Source of the DNA: Halopseudomonas salina
GTDB lineage: Bacteria; Pseudomonadota; Gammaproteobacteria; Pseudomonadales; Pseudomonadaceae
Direction: 5' to 3'
DNA length: 64,000 bases
Assembly: GCF_008641105.1 (NCBI RefSeq)
Contig: NZ_VTTI01000002.1
Location: 224,050-288,049 of the forward strand
Within the stretch, counting starts at the first letter, position 1. Each line of letters opens with the position of its first letter. Both the position numbers and the translations under genes were made by a program. The notes beneath the pieces were generated by a model. It was not told the DNA's origin. It was given only the letters and a program-made list of their open reading frames with translations, and made no database searches. Positions 26,146 through 35,481 of this stretch are shown here, piece by piece.

Positions 26146-28530
26146 ATGACACCTTTCAGAAGTTACGCATTACCTTGCGCCCTTGGCGCACTTACAGTGG
26201 CACTCACAGGCTGCCTCGGTGGCGGTGGCGGTTCAAGCTCCGATATTGAAGACCCTGCGGCGTTGTCTATAGCGGTGCTCTCCAGCAGTCCTGACCAGGT
26301 CACCGGGAACTCGGTACTGCTGGGCGTCGAGGGTGATGTCGACCTGACTGAACAACAGGTGGCAGAGCTGGAACTGTGGGTTAATGACCAGAAAACCGAG
26401 CCGACACGTGTCACGCGGCGCAACGGCCGCATCGAGGTGCTTATTCCGGGCCTGAGCGAGGGTGAAAACCGGATAGAGCTGCACCACACCGAGCGTGGTC
26501 CGCTGGACTCGATGGCTGTGTCAGCGTTTCCAGAAACTGGTCCGATTTTCTCTGGCCCGCAGCAATACCCCTTTGTCTGCACAACAGTCAGCGAGTGGGA
26601 CAAACAGCCCTTGGTCGATACCAATGGCGATACAGGTTTTCCGGTATTCGAGGGAGGTACACAGATCGGCCTAAGCCGTGATTGTTCGGTTGAGCCCTTC
26701 GTGACATTTGTTTATCGCACTACAGGCGGCAGCTACCAGCCTCTACCGGGCGACGGTACTCGCCCAGCCGACATGGCCAGCACCACCCTGACCGACGGCC
26801 GTGAAGTAGATTTCGTCGTGCGCTGGGAGCGCGGAACGCTGAACAGGTTCCTTTACAGCTTTGCCACCCTTGCCACCCTGGGAGATGCCGCAGATGCGGC
26901 AGCGACTGATAACTGGAATGGCCGGCTGCTGTTCCAGTTCGAGGGAGGTGTTGCCATCGGCCACACCCAGGGCCGAGTCAGCGGTCGAGCTTTGGCACCA
27001 GAAGTTCTGGGCAAGGGATATGCCGTCATCTACTCTTCCGGCACCCGAACCAATGCGCATTACAACCTCCAGGTTGGCGGCGAAACTGCACTCATGGTCA
27101 AGGAGCACTTTATCAAACGCTTCGGTGTGCCGGACTACACCGTGGCCATCGGTGGCTCGGGCGGCGGAATCCAGCAGTATGTCTACTCCCAGAACCACCC
27201 CGACCTACTGGATGCCGGTGTGCCGCAGTACGCCTATCCGGACATGGTCACCCAGACCATCCATATCGGCGATTGCGAACTTCTGGAACACTACATGGAC
27301 GTGACTGACCGCAACAACGCACGCTGGCAAACCACCGAGAATCGCTCTTTGCTGGTAGGGCTGAATGCGACAGATGACTATCCCGATCCCTTCGCCGACG
27401 CCAAGACCATGTTGGGTTACGCAACGGCACCCGGAATGTCCGAGTGTATTCCTGCATGGCGCGGCTTGACACCCCTGGTCATGAATCCAATGTTCGGACA
27501 GGTGGCCAATCAGGCCCAGATGGAACCTGCAGGGGTAATGGAGCAGGTTAACTGGACTCACTATGACGACCTGCGCAATATCTACGGCGTAGATGCCCAA
27601 GGTAATCCGCGAACACTGTTCGATAACGTCGGTGTTCAATACGGCCTTGATGCGCTGACCAGCAATGAGATATCTCCTGAGGAGTTTCTCAAACTCAATT
27701 CGCAAGTAGGCGGCTGGAAGCAGCCGGAGGACATGGTTCAGGAAGGTTTTCCCTTTATCGGCACCATCGCCGATGTAATGAATGATCCTACCAAGTTCGA
27801 CCCCTGGAGCCGGCGGAACATGTTACTCAGTCCGGATGGTATCGCACCTGCGCCGCGCACGGAGGGTGATCTGCTGGCAATCCGGGCAGCCTATGAGTCA
27901 GGAATGGTATTCGATGGTCAGCTGAATATTCCCGTAATTGAATGGCGGCATTACCTGGAAGAAGTGCTCGACATGCACAACAGCCATCAGTCGTTCTCCG
28001 CACGCCAGCGTATCCGTAACAAAATGGGCCATTCTGATAATCAGGTTATATGGTTTACCGATACTCGCCCGACCGATACTTCCGACCCGGCTCGTCCTCG
28101 CCCTCGGGAAGAATTCGATCACACCTGGCTGGCCCTTGAGGTGTTGCACGAATGGCTTGAAAACATCGAACAGAATCCGGACCAGACCATCGCTGAAAAC
28201 AAGCCAGCCGCTGCAGTGGACAGTTGCTTTGAAACGCAGGGCGATCTGATTGCATCCGGCACCGACGTATGGGACGGAATAATCGACAACGACCCGGAGG
28301 GCCTGTGCACTAGCCAGTTCCCTACCTATACCACCTCACGCATGGAGGCCGGCGGGCCGATAGAGGGCAGTATTTTCAAGTGCACTCTCAAGCCGATCAG
28401 TACTGCGTTGAACGATGGTACTTATGGAAGCTGGGTGCCTGACACCGCGGAGATAACGCAACTGAATGCCATTTTCCCCGAGGGGGTTTGTAACTATAAC
28501 GAGCCTGATCAGGGCCGCCCACAGAACTGA
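26146..28530 (+). CDS. DUF6351 family secreted lipoprotein (alpha/beta-hydrolase-like)
   Basis: The 794-residue product has a lipobox (VALTGC, cysteine near residue 23) followed by a Gly/Ser linker. About 100 residues of beta-rich domain resemble an N-terminal Ig-like module, and a large C-terminal domain of the DUF6351 family follows. That domain contains GGSGGGIQQY, a GxSxG-like nucleophile elbow with a Ser in the middle, followed by QNHPDLLDAGVPQYAYPD. These features suggest a serine hydrolase related to polyhydroxyalkanoate or tannase-like esterases, but no substrate is known. It stands alone, between a MocR-type gene and gdhA, with a terminator after it. Confidence 0.75.
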   Translation: MTPFRSYALPCALGALTVALTGCLGGGGGSSSDIEDPAALSIAVLSSSPDQVTGNSVLLGVEGDVDLTEQQVAELELWVNDQKTEPTRVTRRNGRIEVLIPGLSEGENRIELHHTERGPLDSMAVSAFPETGPIFSGPQQYPFVCTTVSEWDKQPLVDTNGDTGFPVFEGGTQIGLSRDCSVEPFVTFVYRTTGGSYQPLPGDGTRPADMASTTLTDGREVDFVVRWERGTLNRFLYSFATLATLGDAADAAATDNWNGRLLFQFEGGVAIGHTQGRVSGRALAPEVLGKGYAVIYSSGTRTNAHYNLQVGGETALMVKEHFIKRFGVPDYTVAIGGSGGGIQQYVYSQNHPDLLDAGVPQYAYPDMVTQTIHIGDCELLEHYMDVTDRNNARWQTTENRSLLVGLNATDDYPDPFADAKTMLGYATAPGMSECIPAWRGLTPLVMNPMFGQVANQAQMEPAGVMEQVNWTHYDDLRNIYGVDAQGNPRTLFDNVGVQYGLDALTSNEISPEEFLKLNSQVGGWKQPEDMVQEGFPFIGTIADVMNDPTKFDPWSRRNMLLSPDGIAPAPRTEGDLLAIRAAYESGMVFDGQLNIPVIEWRHYLEEVLDMHNSHQSFSARQRIRNKMGHSDNQVIWFTDTRPTDTSDPARPRPREEFDHTWLALEVLHEWLENIEQNPDQTIAENKPAAAVDSCFETQGDLIASGTDVWDGIIDNDPEGLCTSQFPTYTTSRMEAGGPIEGSIFKCTLKPISTALNDGTYGSWVPDTAEITQLNAIFPEGVCNYNEPDQGRPQN

Positions 28531-28550
28531 AATACCTACGCTGGTTGAGA

Positions 28551-28583
28551 AACAAAGCCCCGAACTTCGGGGCTTTGTTTTTA
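28551..28583 (+). terminator. Terminator after the DUF6351 gene
   Basis: A ten-bp stem (CAAAGCCCCG/CGGGGCTTTG, 28553-28562 with 28568-28577) with a small AACTT loop is followed by TTTTTA, 22 bp after the stop codon. Confidence 0.9.
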
Positions 28584-28797
28584 TGGCTCGCACCGCAATA
28601 GTGCATAGAATGCATCACTTTGTTACAGTTAGAGCTGCAGCGAACCTGGTAGATCCCCGAAAGGAATCCTTTGAAAAAACGATATTCACCGCGCGACTGT
28701 GTCTATTTCCAGTCCCGGGGTCAGGCGCGACTGCGTGTCTGTATGCATATGCCCTTAAGCCAATAATGTTCTTCACGCTTACTACAAGAGAATGCAA

Positions 28798-30135
28798 ATG
28801 ACCTACACCCTGGAAAACTGTCTCGCGAATATCAAAAAGCGTGATCCCGACCAGCCTGAATTCCATCAGGCTGCGGAAGAAATACTCAGCTCTCTTTGGG
28901 AGTTTCTGGAATCACATCCCAAGTACTTGAAAAGTGGCATTATCGAGCGTCTCGTCGAGCCAGAGCGGGTGATAATGTTCCGGGTGCCGTGGATGGATGA
29001 CAAGAACCAGGTCCAGGTCAATCGGGGCTTCCGGATACAGATGAACAGCGCCATAGGGCCCTACAAGGGTGGGCTGCGCTTTCATCCATCGGTAAATCTG
29101 AGCGTGCTGAAGTTCCTCGCCTTTGAACAGGTTTTCAAGAATGCATTGACAACTCTGCCAATGGGCGGTGGCAAGGGCGGATCGGATTTTGACCCCAAGG
29201 GCAAGAGTGACGAAGAAGTGATGCGCTTCTGTCAGTCGTTCATGACGGAACTCGCGCGTCATATCGGTGCAGATGTGGATGTGCCCGCTGGCGACATCGG
29301 AGTTGGCGCACGCGAGATTGGCTATATGTACGGGCAGTACAAACGTCTGCGCAATGAATTCACTTCGGTGCTGACTGGCAAGGGCCCCACCTACGGAGGC
29401 AGCCTCATCCGTCCGGAAGCGACCGGCTACGGCTGTGTGTATTTTGCGCAAGAGATGCTCAAGGGCCGTGATACCGGTTTCGCAGGCAAACGCGTCGCTA
29501 TTTCGGGCTCCGGCAACGTTGCCCAGTACGCTGCGCAAAAAGTGCTGGAACTCGGTGGGCAGGTGATTTCCGTTTCCGACTCTGGCGGTACCCTGCACTT
29601 CGTCGAAGGTATGACGTCTGATCAATGGTTCGAGCTGATGGCGCTCAAGAACGAACGTCGCGGAAGGCTGGAAGAAATGGCCAGCGACAACGCTGACTTT
29701 TACCCCGGACAGACGCCCTGGCATTTGCAGTGTGATATCGCCCTGCCCTGCGCCACACAAAATGAGCTTGACGAAACCGACGCTCGTGCTCTGGTCCAGA
29801 ATGGCTGCATATGCGTGGCTGAAGGTGCCAATATGCCGTGCACTCTGGCTGCCGTCGATGTGTTCATGGAGCACCAGATCCTGTTCGCGCCGGGTAAAGC
29901 CGCTAATGCTGGCGGCGTTGCCGTGAGCGGGCTGGAAATGACTCAGAACGCCATGCGCCTGCATTGGACTGCCGGTGAGGTAGACGAAAAGCTGCACAGC
30001 ATCATGAAGTCGATCCACAACACCTGCGTGCATTTCGGCAGGGAACATGATGGATTTATCAACTATGTCAAAGGGGCTAACATAGCAGGCTTCGTCAAAA
30101 TTGCGGACACGATGCTCGCTCAGGGCGTAGTCTGA
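28798..30135 (+). CDS. gdhA: NADP-specific glutamate dehydrogenase
   Basis: GdhA aminates 2-oxoglutarate to glutamate with NADPH and ammonia. The 445-residue hexameric-type enzyme shows the family's catalytic region LPMGGGKGGSDFDPKGKSD (catalytic lysine in GGGKGG), the glutamate-binding MNSAIGPYKGGLRFHPSVN, and a Rossmann motif SGSGNVAQYAAQK. It ends with GGVAVSGLEMTQNAMRL. AAGAGA lies six bases before the ATG at 28798, which I prefer to the ATG at 28792. Its stop overlaps the 3' end of the convergent kinase gene by 16 bp. A 267-bp interval upstream holds the previous terminator and presumably its promoter. Confidence 0.95.
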   Translation: MTYTLENCLANIKKRDPDQPEFHQAAEEILSSLWEFLESHPKYLKSGIIERLVEPERVIMFRVPWMDDKNQVQVNRGFRIQMNSAIGPYKGGLRFHPSVNLSVLKFLAFEQVFKNALTTLPMGGGKGGSDFDPKGKSDEEVMRFCQSFMTELARHIGADVDVPAGDIGVGAREIGYMYGQYKRLRNEFTSVLTGKGPTYGGSLIRPEATGYGCVYFAQEMLKGRDTGFAGKRVAISGSGNVAQYAAQKVLELGGQVISVSDSGGTLHFVEGMTSDQWFELMALKNERRGRLEEMASDNADFYPGQTPWHLQCDIALPCATQNELDETDARALVQNGCICVAEGANMPCTLAAVDVFMEHQILFAPGKAANAGGVAVSGLEMTQNAMRLHWTAGEVDEKLHSIMKSIHNTCVHFGREHDGFINYVKGANIAGFVKIADTMLAQGVV

Positions 30136-32216
30136 TATCCAGCATTTTCCTGTGTATTGGCCAGCAGCATGTTTGCTACGCGGCTGGCCAATACATCAAT
30201 GGTAAAAGGCTTGGTCAACAATTGCATATGCGGACCGAGAAAATCGGTCTGGTTGATGGCGCTCTCTGCGTAACCGGTGAGAAAGAGAACAGGCAACCTT
30301 GGTTGCAGCTGCTGAATAACCTCAGCCAACTGCCGACCGTTCATTCCCGGTAGCCCGACATCGGTCAACAGCAGATCAACGCGGTCCATGACGTAAAAGG
30401 ATTCGAGCGCCTCATCGCTGTTGCGAGCCACCGTAACCTGATAGCCGAGCTCTTCCAGCACTTCCTTGTTGATCAGCCTCACCGAATCGTCGTCTTCAAC
30501 CAGTAGTATCGACTGACCGCTACCTGCTTTAGCCAACCTTTCAATAGGCGCTGAGTCCTTGTGAGCCTGGTAGTTTTCCGGCAGGCAGATGGTTACGTTG
30601 GTACCCCTCTCCGGCACGCTGTTGATTGTAAGGTAACCATGACTTTGCTGAGCAAAGCCGTAAACCATGGACAGACCTAGCCCTGTGCCCTGACCAATCG
30701 GCTTGGTGGTGAAGAAGGGCTCCATGACCTTGTCCTGAACATGGTGGGGTATTCCATACCCGGTATCTTGCACATCAATACACACCTGCCCCTGCTCAGC
30801 CTCATTGGACTTGATAAGCCGAGTGCGAATGATCAGGGCTCCCCCCGCAGGCATTGCGTCCCTGGCATTGATGACGAGATTGAGAATAGCGTTTTCCAAC
30901 TGATTGCCGTCGGCGTGGATCCATGGATCCTCACTACAGAGCTCCAATGTGAGGGCGATCTGCTCGGATACCGTTCTCTGCAGCAGATCCTTGAGAGTCG
31001 ACACCAGACGGTTGATTGGCAAGGGTTTGGCGTCCAGTGGTTGGCGCCTTGAAAAAGCCAGCAATCGTTGGGTCAAGGAGGCTGCGCGCTGTGCAGAGCT
31101 GTTGGCCGCGTCCATAAACCGTTCAATGTCTTTGGTTTGGCCTTTAGCCATGCGAATCTTGATCAGATCAAGCGCGCTGATAACGCCCGTGAGCATATTG
31201 TTGAAATCATGCGCGATACCCCCGGTCAACTGGCCTACCGCCTCCATCTTCAGTGCCTGGCGGAGCTGGTCCTCGGCTCGTTCGCGCTCATCACTCTCCT
31301 TTCTGAGTCGCTCAATAGCGGCATTGAGTTCGCGTGTTCGCGCCTGTACCTGAATCTCGAGCTCCTCATTAAAACGGCGCAGAGACAGCTCAGCCTGCTT
31401 TTCTTCGTTTATATCCAGAATGACCGACGCGGCTCCAAGAATATTGCGCTGCTCGTCGTACAAAGGCACCGCGCTTACACGCATCCAGGACTCGGAACCA
31501 CTATCAAGTTTGTGGCAAAACTCCACACCTGTCGCGGCCTCGCCTCTGAGGGCTCTGGCGCCGGGAAACATGTTCGGCTCCAGCTTTTTACCCTCTGAAT
31601 CACGAGCGATCCAGCGTGCAGCGCTTGACGGGTGCTTTGAAGGAATAATTCCACTGGGCAGATACTTTCTGAACAGCGGATTGCTGATGATTGATTTGCC
31701 CTGACTGTCCATGAAACTGATACCGACGGGCACGTTTTCCAAAAGCGTTGTCAGCCGGCCGCGTTCTTCCGCGAGTTCAGCCAGGCGATCACGCATCTCG
31801 AACTGACGCTCACGTGAACCCCAGGCAGCATCAACTGCACTCAATAACGATGCGGAACTCAATGGTCGCTCCAGCACGATCACGTAGCCGGCGGAGGCAG
31901 GCAAACGGCGTCTGGCAACATCGGTATCACGCCCCAATCGACCTTTGTTAGATGCCAAGAGTATGGTCGGAATATCAGACCAGCTGGGCTGGCGACCCAG
32001 CGCCTCGTCCAGCGCAACGACTCCGCCCAGCAGGGACTCTTCGGTCAGGATGACCAGCCCCGTACCCGCGCCGAGCTCTGCTGCAAGGGAGTTGATATTG
32101 GAATGAACCTGAACATAGTACTTACCTGAGAAAAGCTTGTTCAGGCTGGGCGCATCCCCTTTGAACGGTGCAACAATTGAAAGGGTCTTCGCTTCAGGTC
32201 GTCTTTCAGAAATCAC
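30120..32216 (-). CDS. Hybrid histidine kinase with N-terminal pseudo-receiver and PAS (KaiC-linked)
   Basis: This 698-residue kinase has five parts. The first (about residues 10-145) resembles a receiver fold (SIVAPFKGDAP ... VIVLERPLSSASLL) but lacks the phospho-acceptor Asp (LVILTEES instead). A PAS domain (about 155-285) and a coiled coil follow. The HisKA domain has H336 in GGIAHDFNN, and the HATPase domain has NLVINARDAM, DTGYGI and GTGLGLSM. A C-terminal receiver has LLLTDVGLPGMNGRQ. I start at GTG 32216, which has GAGAGG just upstream and overlaps the kaiC-like stop by 11 bp; a TTG at 32249 is possible. Coupling to the KaiC-like gene suggests one signalling unit. The stimulus is unknown. 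Confidence 0.85.
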   Translation of the reverse strand: MISERRPEAKTLSIVAPFKGDAPSLNKLFSGKYYVQVHSNINSLAAELGAGTGLVILTEESLLGGVVALDEALGRQPSWSDIPTILLASNKGRLGRDTDVARRRLPASAGYVIVLERPLSSASLLSAVDAAWGSRERQFEMRDRLAELAEERGRLTTLLENVPVGISFMDSQGKSIISNPLFRKYLPSGIIPSKHPSSAARWIARDSEGKKLEPNMFPGARALRGEAATGVEFCHKLDSGSESWMRVSAVPLYDEQRNILGAASVILDINEEKQAELSLRRFNEELEIQVQARTRELNAAIERLRKESDERERAEDQLRQALKMEAVGQLTGGIAHDFNNMLTGVISALDLIKIRMAKGQTKDIERFMDAANSSAQRAASLTQRLLAFSRRQPLDAKPLPINRLVSTLKDLLQRTVSEQIALTLELCSEDPWIHADGNQLENAILNLVINARDAMPAGGALIIRTRLIKSNEAEQGQVCIDVQDTGYGIPHHVQDKVMEPFFTTKPIGQGTGLGLSMVYGFAQQSHGYLTINSVPERGTNVTICLPENYQAHKDSAPIERLAKAGSGQSILLVEDDDSVRLINKEVLEELGYQVTVARNSDEALESFYVMDRVDLLLTDVGLPGMNGRQLAEVIQQLQPRLPVLFLTGYAESAINQTDFLGPHMQLLTKPFTIDVLASRVANMLLANTQENAGYQTTP

Positions 32217-33702
32217 GCTGCCTCTCTTCCATGAGGTGTTCTTCGCCAAAATATTCCGGGGTGCCCGTAAGTACGCCGCGGAATGTTATCAGTGGATCGC
32301 CAACGCGTACGCCATGAGAGTCAATCCGCAATTCACGAATAGCATCTTCATGGGCGCCAGTACGGTGTTTGAGTACTGAAATCGCTTTGCGAAGCCTCCC
32401 TTGGGCTTCGAAATAGCGAATCAGTATGACTGAGTCTGCTATGTAGGAAACGTTGAGGCTGGTGGACATCGAGCCTATGAGCCCATGCTGTGGGTTTATC
32501 AGAAAGGTGACGACCCCCAACTGGCTCAGATAGGACAGCACCTCATGCATCTGCAGGATGAGCTGCTGCTCCTGAGGCATAGCGGCCATATAGCCATTAA
32601 GACTGTCAACTACGATCATCCTGCTGTTGCGTTCTTCTACTTCGGTGCGCACTCGCCAGGTAAATTCACCGGGGGAGATTTCTGCCGGATCAATCTGCTG
32701 GATTACCAGCTGACCATTTGCTACATACCTACTGAGGTCGAGCCCCATGCTGTCCGCGCGATTGATGAGCGTGGCTACCCGCTCATCGAATTCGTAGATG
32801 GTGCAGTTTTCCCCCCTTCTACAGGCAGCTGCCAGGTATACGAGTGCCAGAGTGGTTTTGCCGGAGCCGGCCGGACCGGTTACCAGAGTGCTGGTACCCC
32901 GTAGGGGGCCACCAACCAGCAAGTCGTCGAGCTCTTTTATCCCGCTACAAACTGATTCAGTGCTGAACTTGACATGGTGCTTGGCCGCAATGAGACGAGG
33001 GTACACCTCCAATCCACCTTTCTTGATAGTAAAGTCATGATAGCCAGCTACGAAATCCACTCCTCGCAGTTTCTGTACCTGCATGCGCCTGCGAGCGGCC
33101 CCGAACTCCAGGGTCAGCCGTTCCAGGGTAACAACACCATGGCAAAGACTGTGCAAGTGATTATCACGCTCCCCGTTAGAACCTGTCATATCGTCTACCA
33201 GCAGAACGGTGATCTGCTGACCAGAGAAATACTGTTTGAGCGCCAAAACCTGGCGTCGGTAGCGCAAGGGATCCTGAGCAAGCAGGCGCATTTCTGACAG
33301 GCTGTCGAAGACCAGTCGCTTTGGCTTGAGCAGTTCTACCTTTTCCTCGATCAGCCGAATGGTATTGCCTAGCTCGGCCTCCCAGGGATGCAGGATGGAT
33401 TGCTCATAGCTTTGGCCCAGCACTTCAGCAGTGGAAGAAAACTCGAACAGATCAATACCATCGAGTGTCCAACCATGTGAATGCGCCACACTTTCAAGTT
33501 CTTCTGCCGTTTCTGAGAGGGTGATGTAGAGCACGGGCTCGCCGGCGGCAACACCCTCGAGCAGGAACTGTAAGCCAAGTGTTGTTTTACCAGCACCGGG
33601 CGTGCCCTCTAAAAGATAGAGCCGGTTTTGGGGCAGTCCGCCCTTGAGAATTGCGTCAAATCCGTTGTTGCCGGTGGAGATGACGGGGTATGTTTTTGCC
33701 AT
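32206..33702 (-). CDS. Two-domain KaiC-like RecA/DnaB-family ATPase
   Basis: This is a 498-residue double-domain KaiC homologue. Walker A motifs are at residues 33-40 (GTPGAGKT) and 276-283 (GPAGSGKT), with Walker B aspartates in RLVFDSLS and MIVVDSLNGY. In the first domain the catalytic pair reads S63-E64 in place of the cyanobacterial Glu-Glu; in the second it reads D306-E307. The position aligned with cyanobacterial phospho-sites Ser431/Thr432 reads S419-Y420 in my hand alignment. No kaiA or kaiB is nearby. GAGGA lies six bases before the ATG. It overlaps the hybrid kinase gene and is divergent from a second hybrid kinase. A role as a timing or stress-signalling ATPase that works through the kinases is inference. 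Confidence 0.9.
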   Translation of the reverse strand: MAKTYPVISTGNNGFDAILKGGLPQNRLYLLEGTPGAGKTTLGLQFLLEGVAAGEPVLYITLSETAEELESVAHSHGWTLDGIDLFEFSSTAEVLGQSYEQSILHPWEAELGNTIRLIEEKVELLKPKRLVFDSLSEMRLLAQDPLRYRRQVLALKQYFSGQQITVLLVDDMTGSNGERDNHLHSLCHGVVTLERLTLEFGAARRRMQVQKLRGVDFVAGYHDFTIKKGGLEVYPRLIAAKHHVKFSTESVCSGIKELDDLLVGGPLRGTSTLVTGPAGSGKTTLALVYLAAACRRGENCTIYEFDERVATLINRADSMGLDLSRYVANGQLVIQQIDPAEISPGEFTWRVRTEVEERNSRMIVVDSLNGYMAAMPQEQQLILQMHEVLSYLSQLGVVTFLINPQHGLIGSMSTSLNVSYIADSVILIRYFEAQGRLRKAISVLKHRTGAHEDAIRELRIDSHGVRVGDPLITFRGVLTGTPEYFGEEHLMEERQRDF

Positions 33703-33906
33703 TCGATATCCTCAAAAGGGACGCAGCCCCTCGAGAGCAACGTACTAATCTGCTGTTGGGCAGCTGTTTTCTGACTCTGAAACCATCCGAGCCACTTTAT
33801 TGGCGTATTTTATCAGCCAGTATGGTTAAAATCTTCGCGGCTGTTAGGAAATGTTTCAGAGCACTGGGCCAGCTCGCACCTTCAACATCTAGGACCGCAA
33901 ATCGGC

Positions 33907-35481
33907 ATGAAAATTCAAGATATGTCACCTCTATTGCCTAACGTGGAGGAACGCTACCGGCTGCTGGTCGACTCGATCATCGACTATGCCGTTTACATGC
34001 TCGACCCAGACGGTATCGTTGCCAGCTGGAATTCTGGAGCGCAGCGCTTCAAGGGATATGCCAGCGAAGAAATAATTGGTTTGCCTTTTTCCTTGTTTTA
34101 TACCGAGGAAGACAGACTTGCCGGCTTGCCCAAGCGTGGTCTTGAAATTGCCGCGGCGCAGGGGCGCTTCGAGACGGAGGGCTGGCGGGTCAGAAACGAC
34201 GGCTCGCGGTTTTGGGCCCACGTGATTATCGATCCGATTCGCGACGAGGTGGGCTCTATCACCGGATTTGCCAAGGTCACTCGTGATATCACCGAGCGCT
34301 ATCAAACCCAGCAGGAGCTCGACCGCGCACGTGAAGCTTTGTTTCAGGCGCGGAAAATGGAAGCCGTTGGTCGTCTCACCGGCGGTGTCGCCCACGATTT
34401 CAACAATCTGCTGACCATCGTCTTGATCAGTCTGAACCTGGCGAAGAAACGAGCCCCTGACTCCCCTGTACTTGACCTGATTGACAATGCTATTCAGGGC
34501 GCCGAGCGCGGTGCTGCCATGACCCAGCGGATGCTGGCCTTCTCCAGACACCAGCCACTAAAAATAGAGACATTGGTAATTGCCGACCTGTTGCAGGGGA
34601 TACAAGGTCTCATTCGGCAATCCATTGGGCCCGTTATGCGGATTCATACAAGAATCGCGTCTGCCCTGCCCCGCATTCATGGCGATCGTAACCAGTTGGA
34701 AACGGCCCTTCTGAATCTGGTCATCAATGCCCGCGACGCCATGCCCGGGGGCGGCGAGGTATTAATCTCGGCCCGTCTACCCACCGCTTTCGATAGCGTT
34801 GAAGCGGTAATGGAGCCAAATGAATATGTTTTGCTGGAGGTTGTCGACACCGGCGACGGTATGGATGAAGAAACCGCTCGGCGGGCCATCGAACCGTTCT
34901 TCACCACAAAAGACGTTGGCAAGGGTACCGGGCTTGGGCTGTCAATGGCACACGGCATAGTCGAGCAACTGGGTGGCAAGCTGATGTTAGAAAGTGTTCT
35001 GGGAAAAGGTACAACAGTCCAGCTGTGGCTGCCGATTAGCCATGAGCTGACTGTGCAGGCCGGTCCATCCAGCATTGCTCAGTGCGCCTCTGCTACCAAA
35101 CCATTACAGATTCTCGTAGTTGACGACGACGACCTGGTGCTGACCAATACCTGTGCGCTTCTGGAGGACATGGGTCATCACACTTTTCAAGCTTCCTCTG
35201 CGGACGTAGCTCTTGAGATGTTGAAGAATCTCGAAGTCGCACTGGTCATTACGGACCACGCCATGCCCAATACCACTGGCAGACAACTGGTGGAAAGCCT
35301 GAAAGTGTCCAACCCCAAGTTGCCGGTAATTATTGCATCGGGTTACTCGGACATTACCGAGCGGGCTGACCCAGGCATACCCACATTGGCCAAGCCCTTT
35401 GATGAGGCCGGTTTATCCAGAGTTATTTGCCAGGCGATGGAGAAGGCAACGACCCTTGTGTCTCGCGGGGTAATACCTTGA
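33907..35481 (+). CDS. PAS hybrid histidine kinase with C-terminal receiver
   Basis: This 524-residue soluble kinase has one PAS domain (about residues 14-130). A HisKA domain has phospho-His H163 (GGVAHDFNN), and a HATPase domain (about 255-377) has NLVINARDAM, DTGDGM and GTGLGLSM. A receiver domain (about 400-520) has D450 (VITDHAMP). There are no membrane segments or signal peptide, so it senses an intracellular cue. A weak AGGA lies about 12 bases before the ATG; an ATG five codons later is an alternative. It is divergent from kaiC across 204 bp and overlaps the next kinase gene. Its kinase core closely resembles those of the neighbours, suggesting duplication. Confidence 0.88.
   Translation: MKIQDMSPLLPNVEERYRLLVDSIIDYAVYMLDPDGIVASWNSGAQRFKGYASEEIIGLPFSLFYTEEDRLAGLPKRGLEIAAAQGRFETEGWRVRNDGSRFWAHVIIDPIRDEVGSITGFAKVTRDITERYQTQQELDRAREALFQARKMEAVGRLTGGVAHDFNNLLTIVLISLNLAKKRAPDSPVLDLIDNAIQGAERGAAMTQRMLAFSRHQPLKIETLVIADLLQGIQGLIRQSIGPVMRIHTRIASALPRIHGDRNQLETALLNLVINARDAMPGGGEVLISARLPTAFDSVEAVMEPNEYVLLEVVDTGDGMDEETARRAIEPFFTTKDVGKGTGLGLSMAHGIVEQLGGKLMLESVLGKGTTVQLWLPISHELTVQAGPSSIAQCASATKPLQILVVDDDDLVLTNTCALLEDMGHHTFQASSADVALEMLKNLEVALVITDHAMPNTTGRQLVESLKVSNPKLPVIIASGYSDITERADPGIPTLAKPFDEAGLSRVICQAMEKATTLVSRGVIP

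Noticed and set aside
32206..33702. A complete circadian oscillator of the KaiABC type
   Set aside because: No kaiA or kaiB is present in the window and the phospho-site looks altered, so a KaiC-like ATPase is all that can be claimed.
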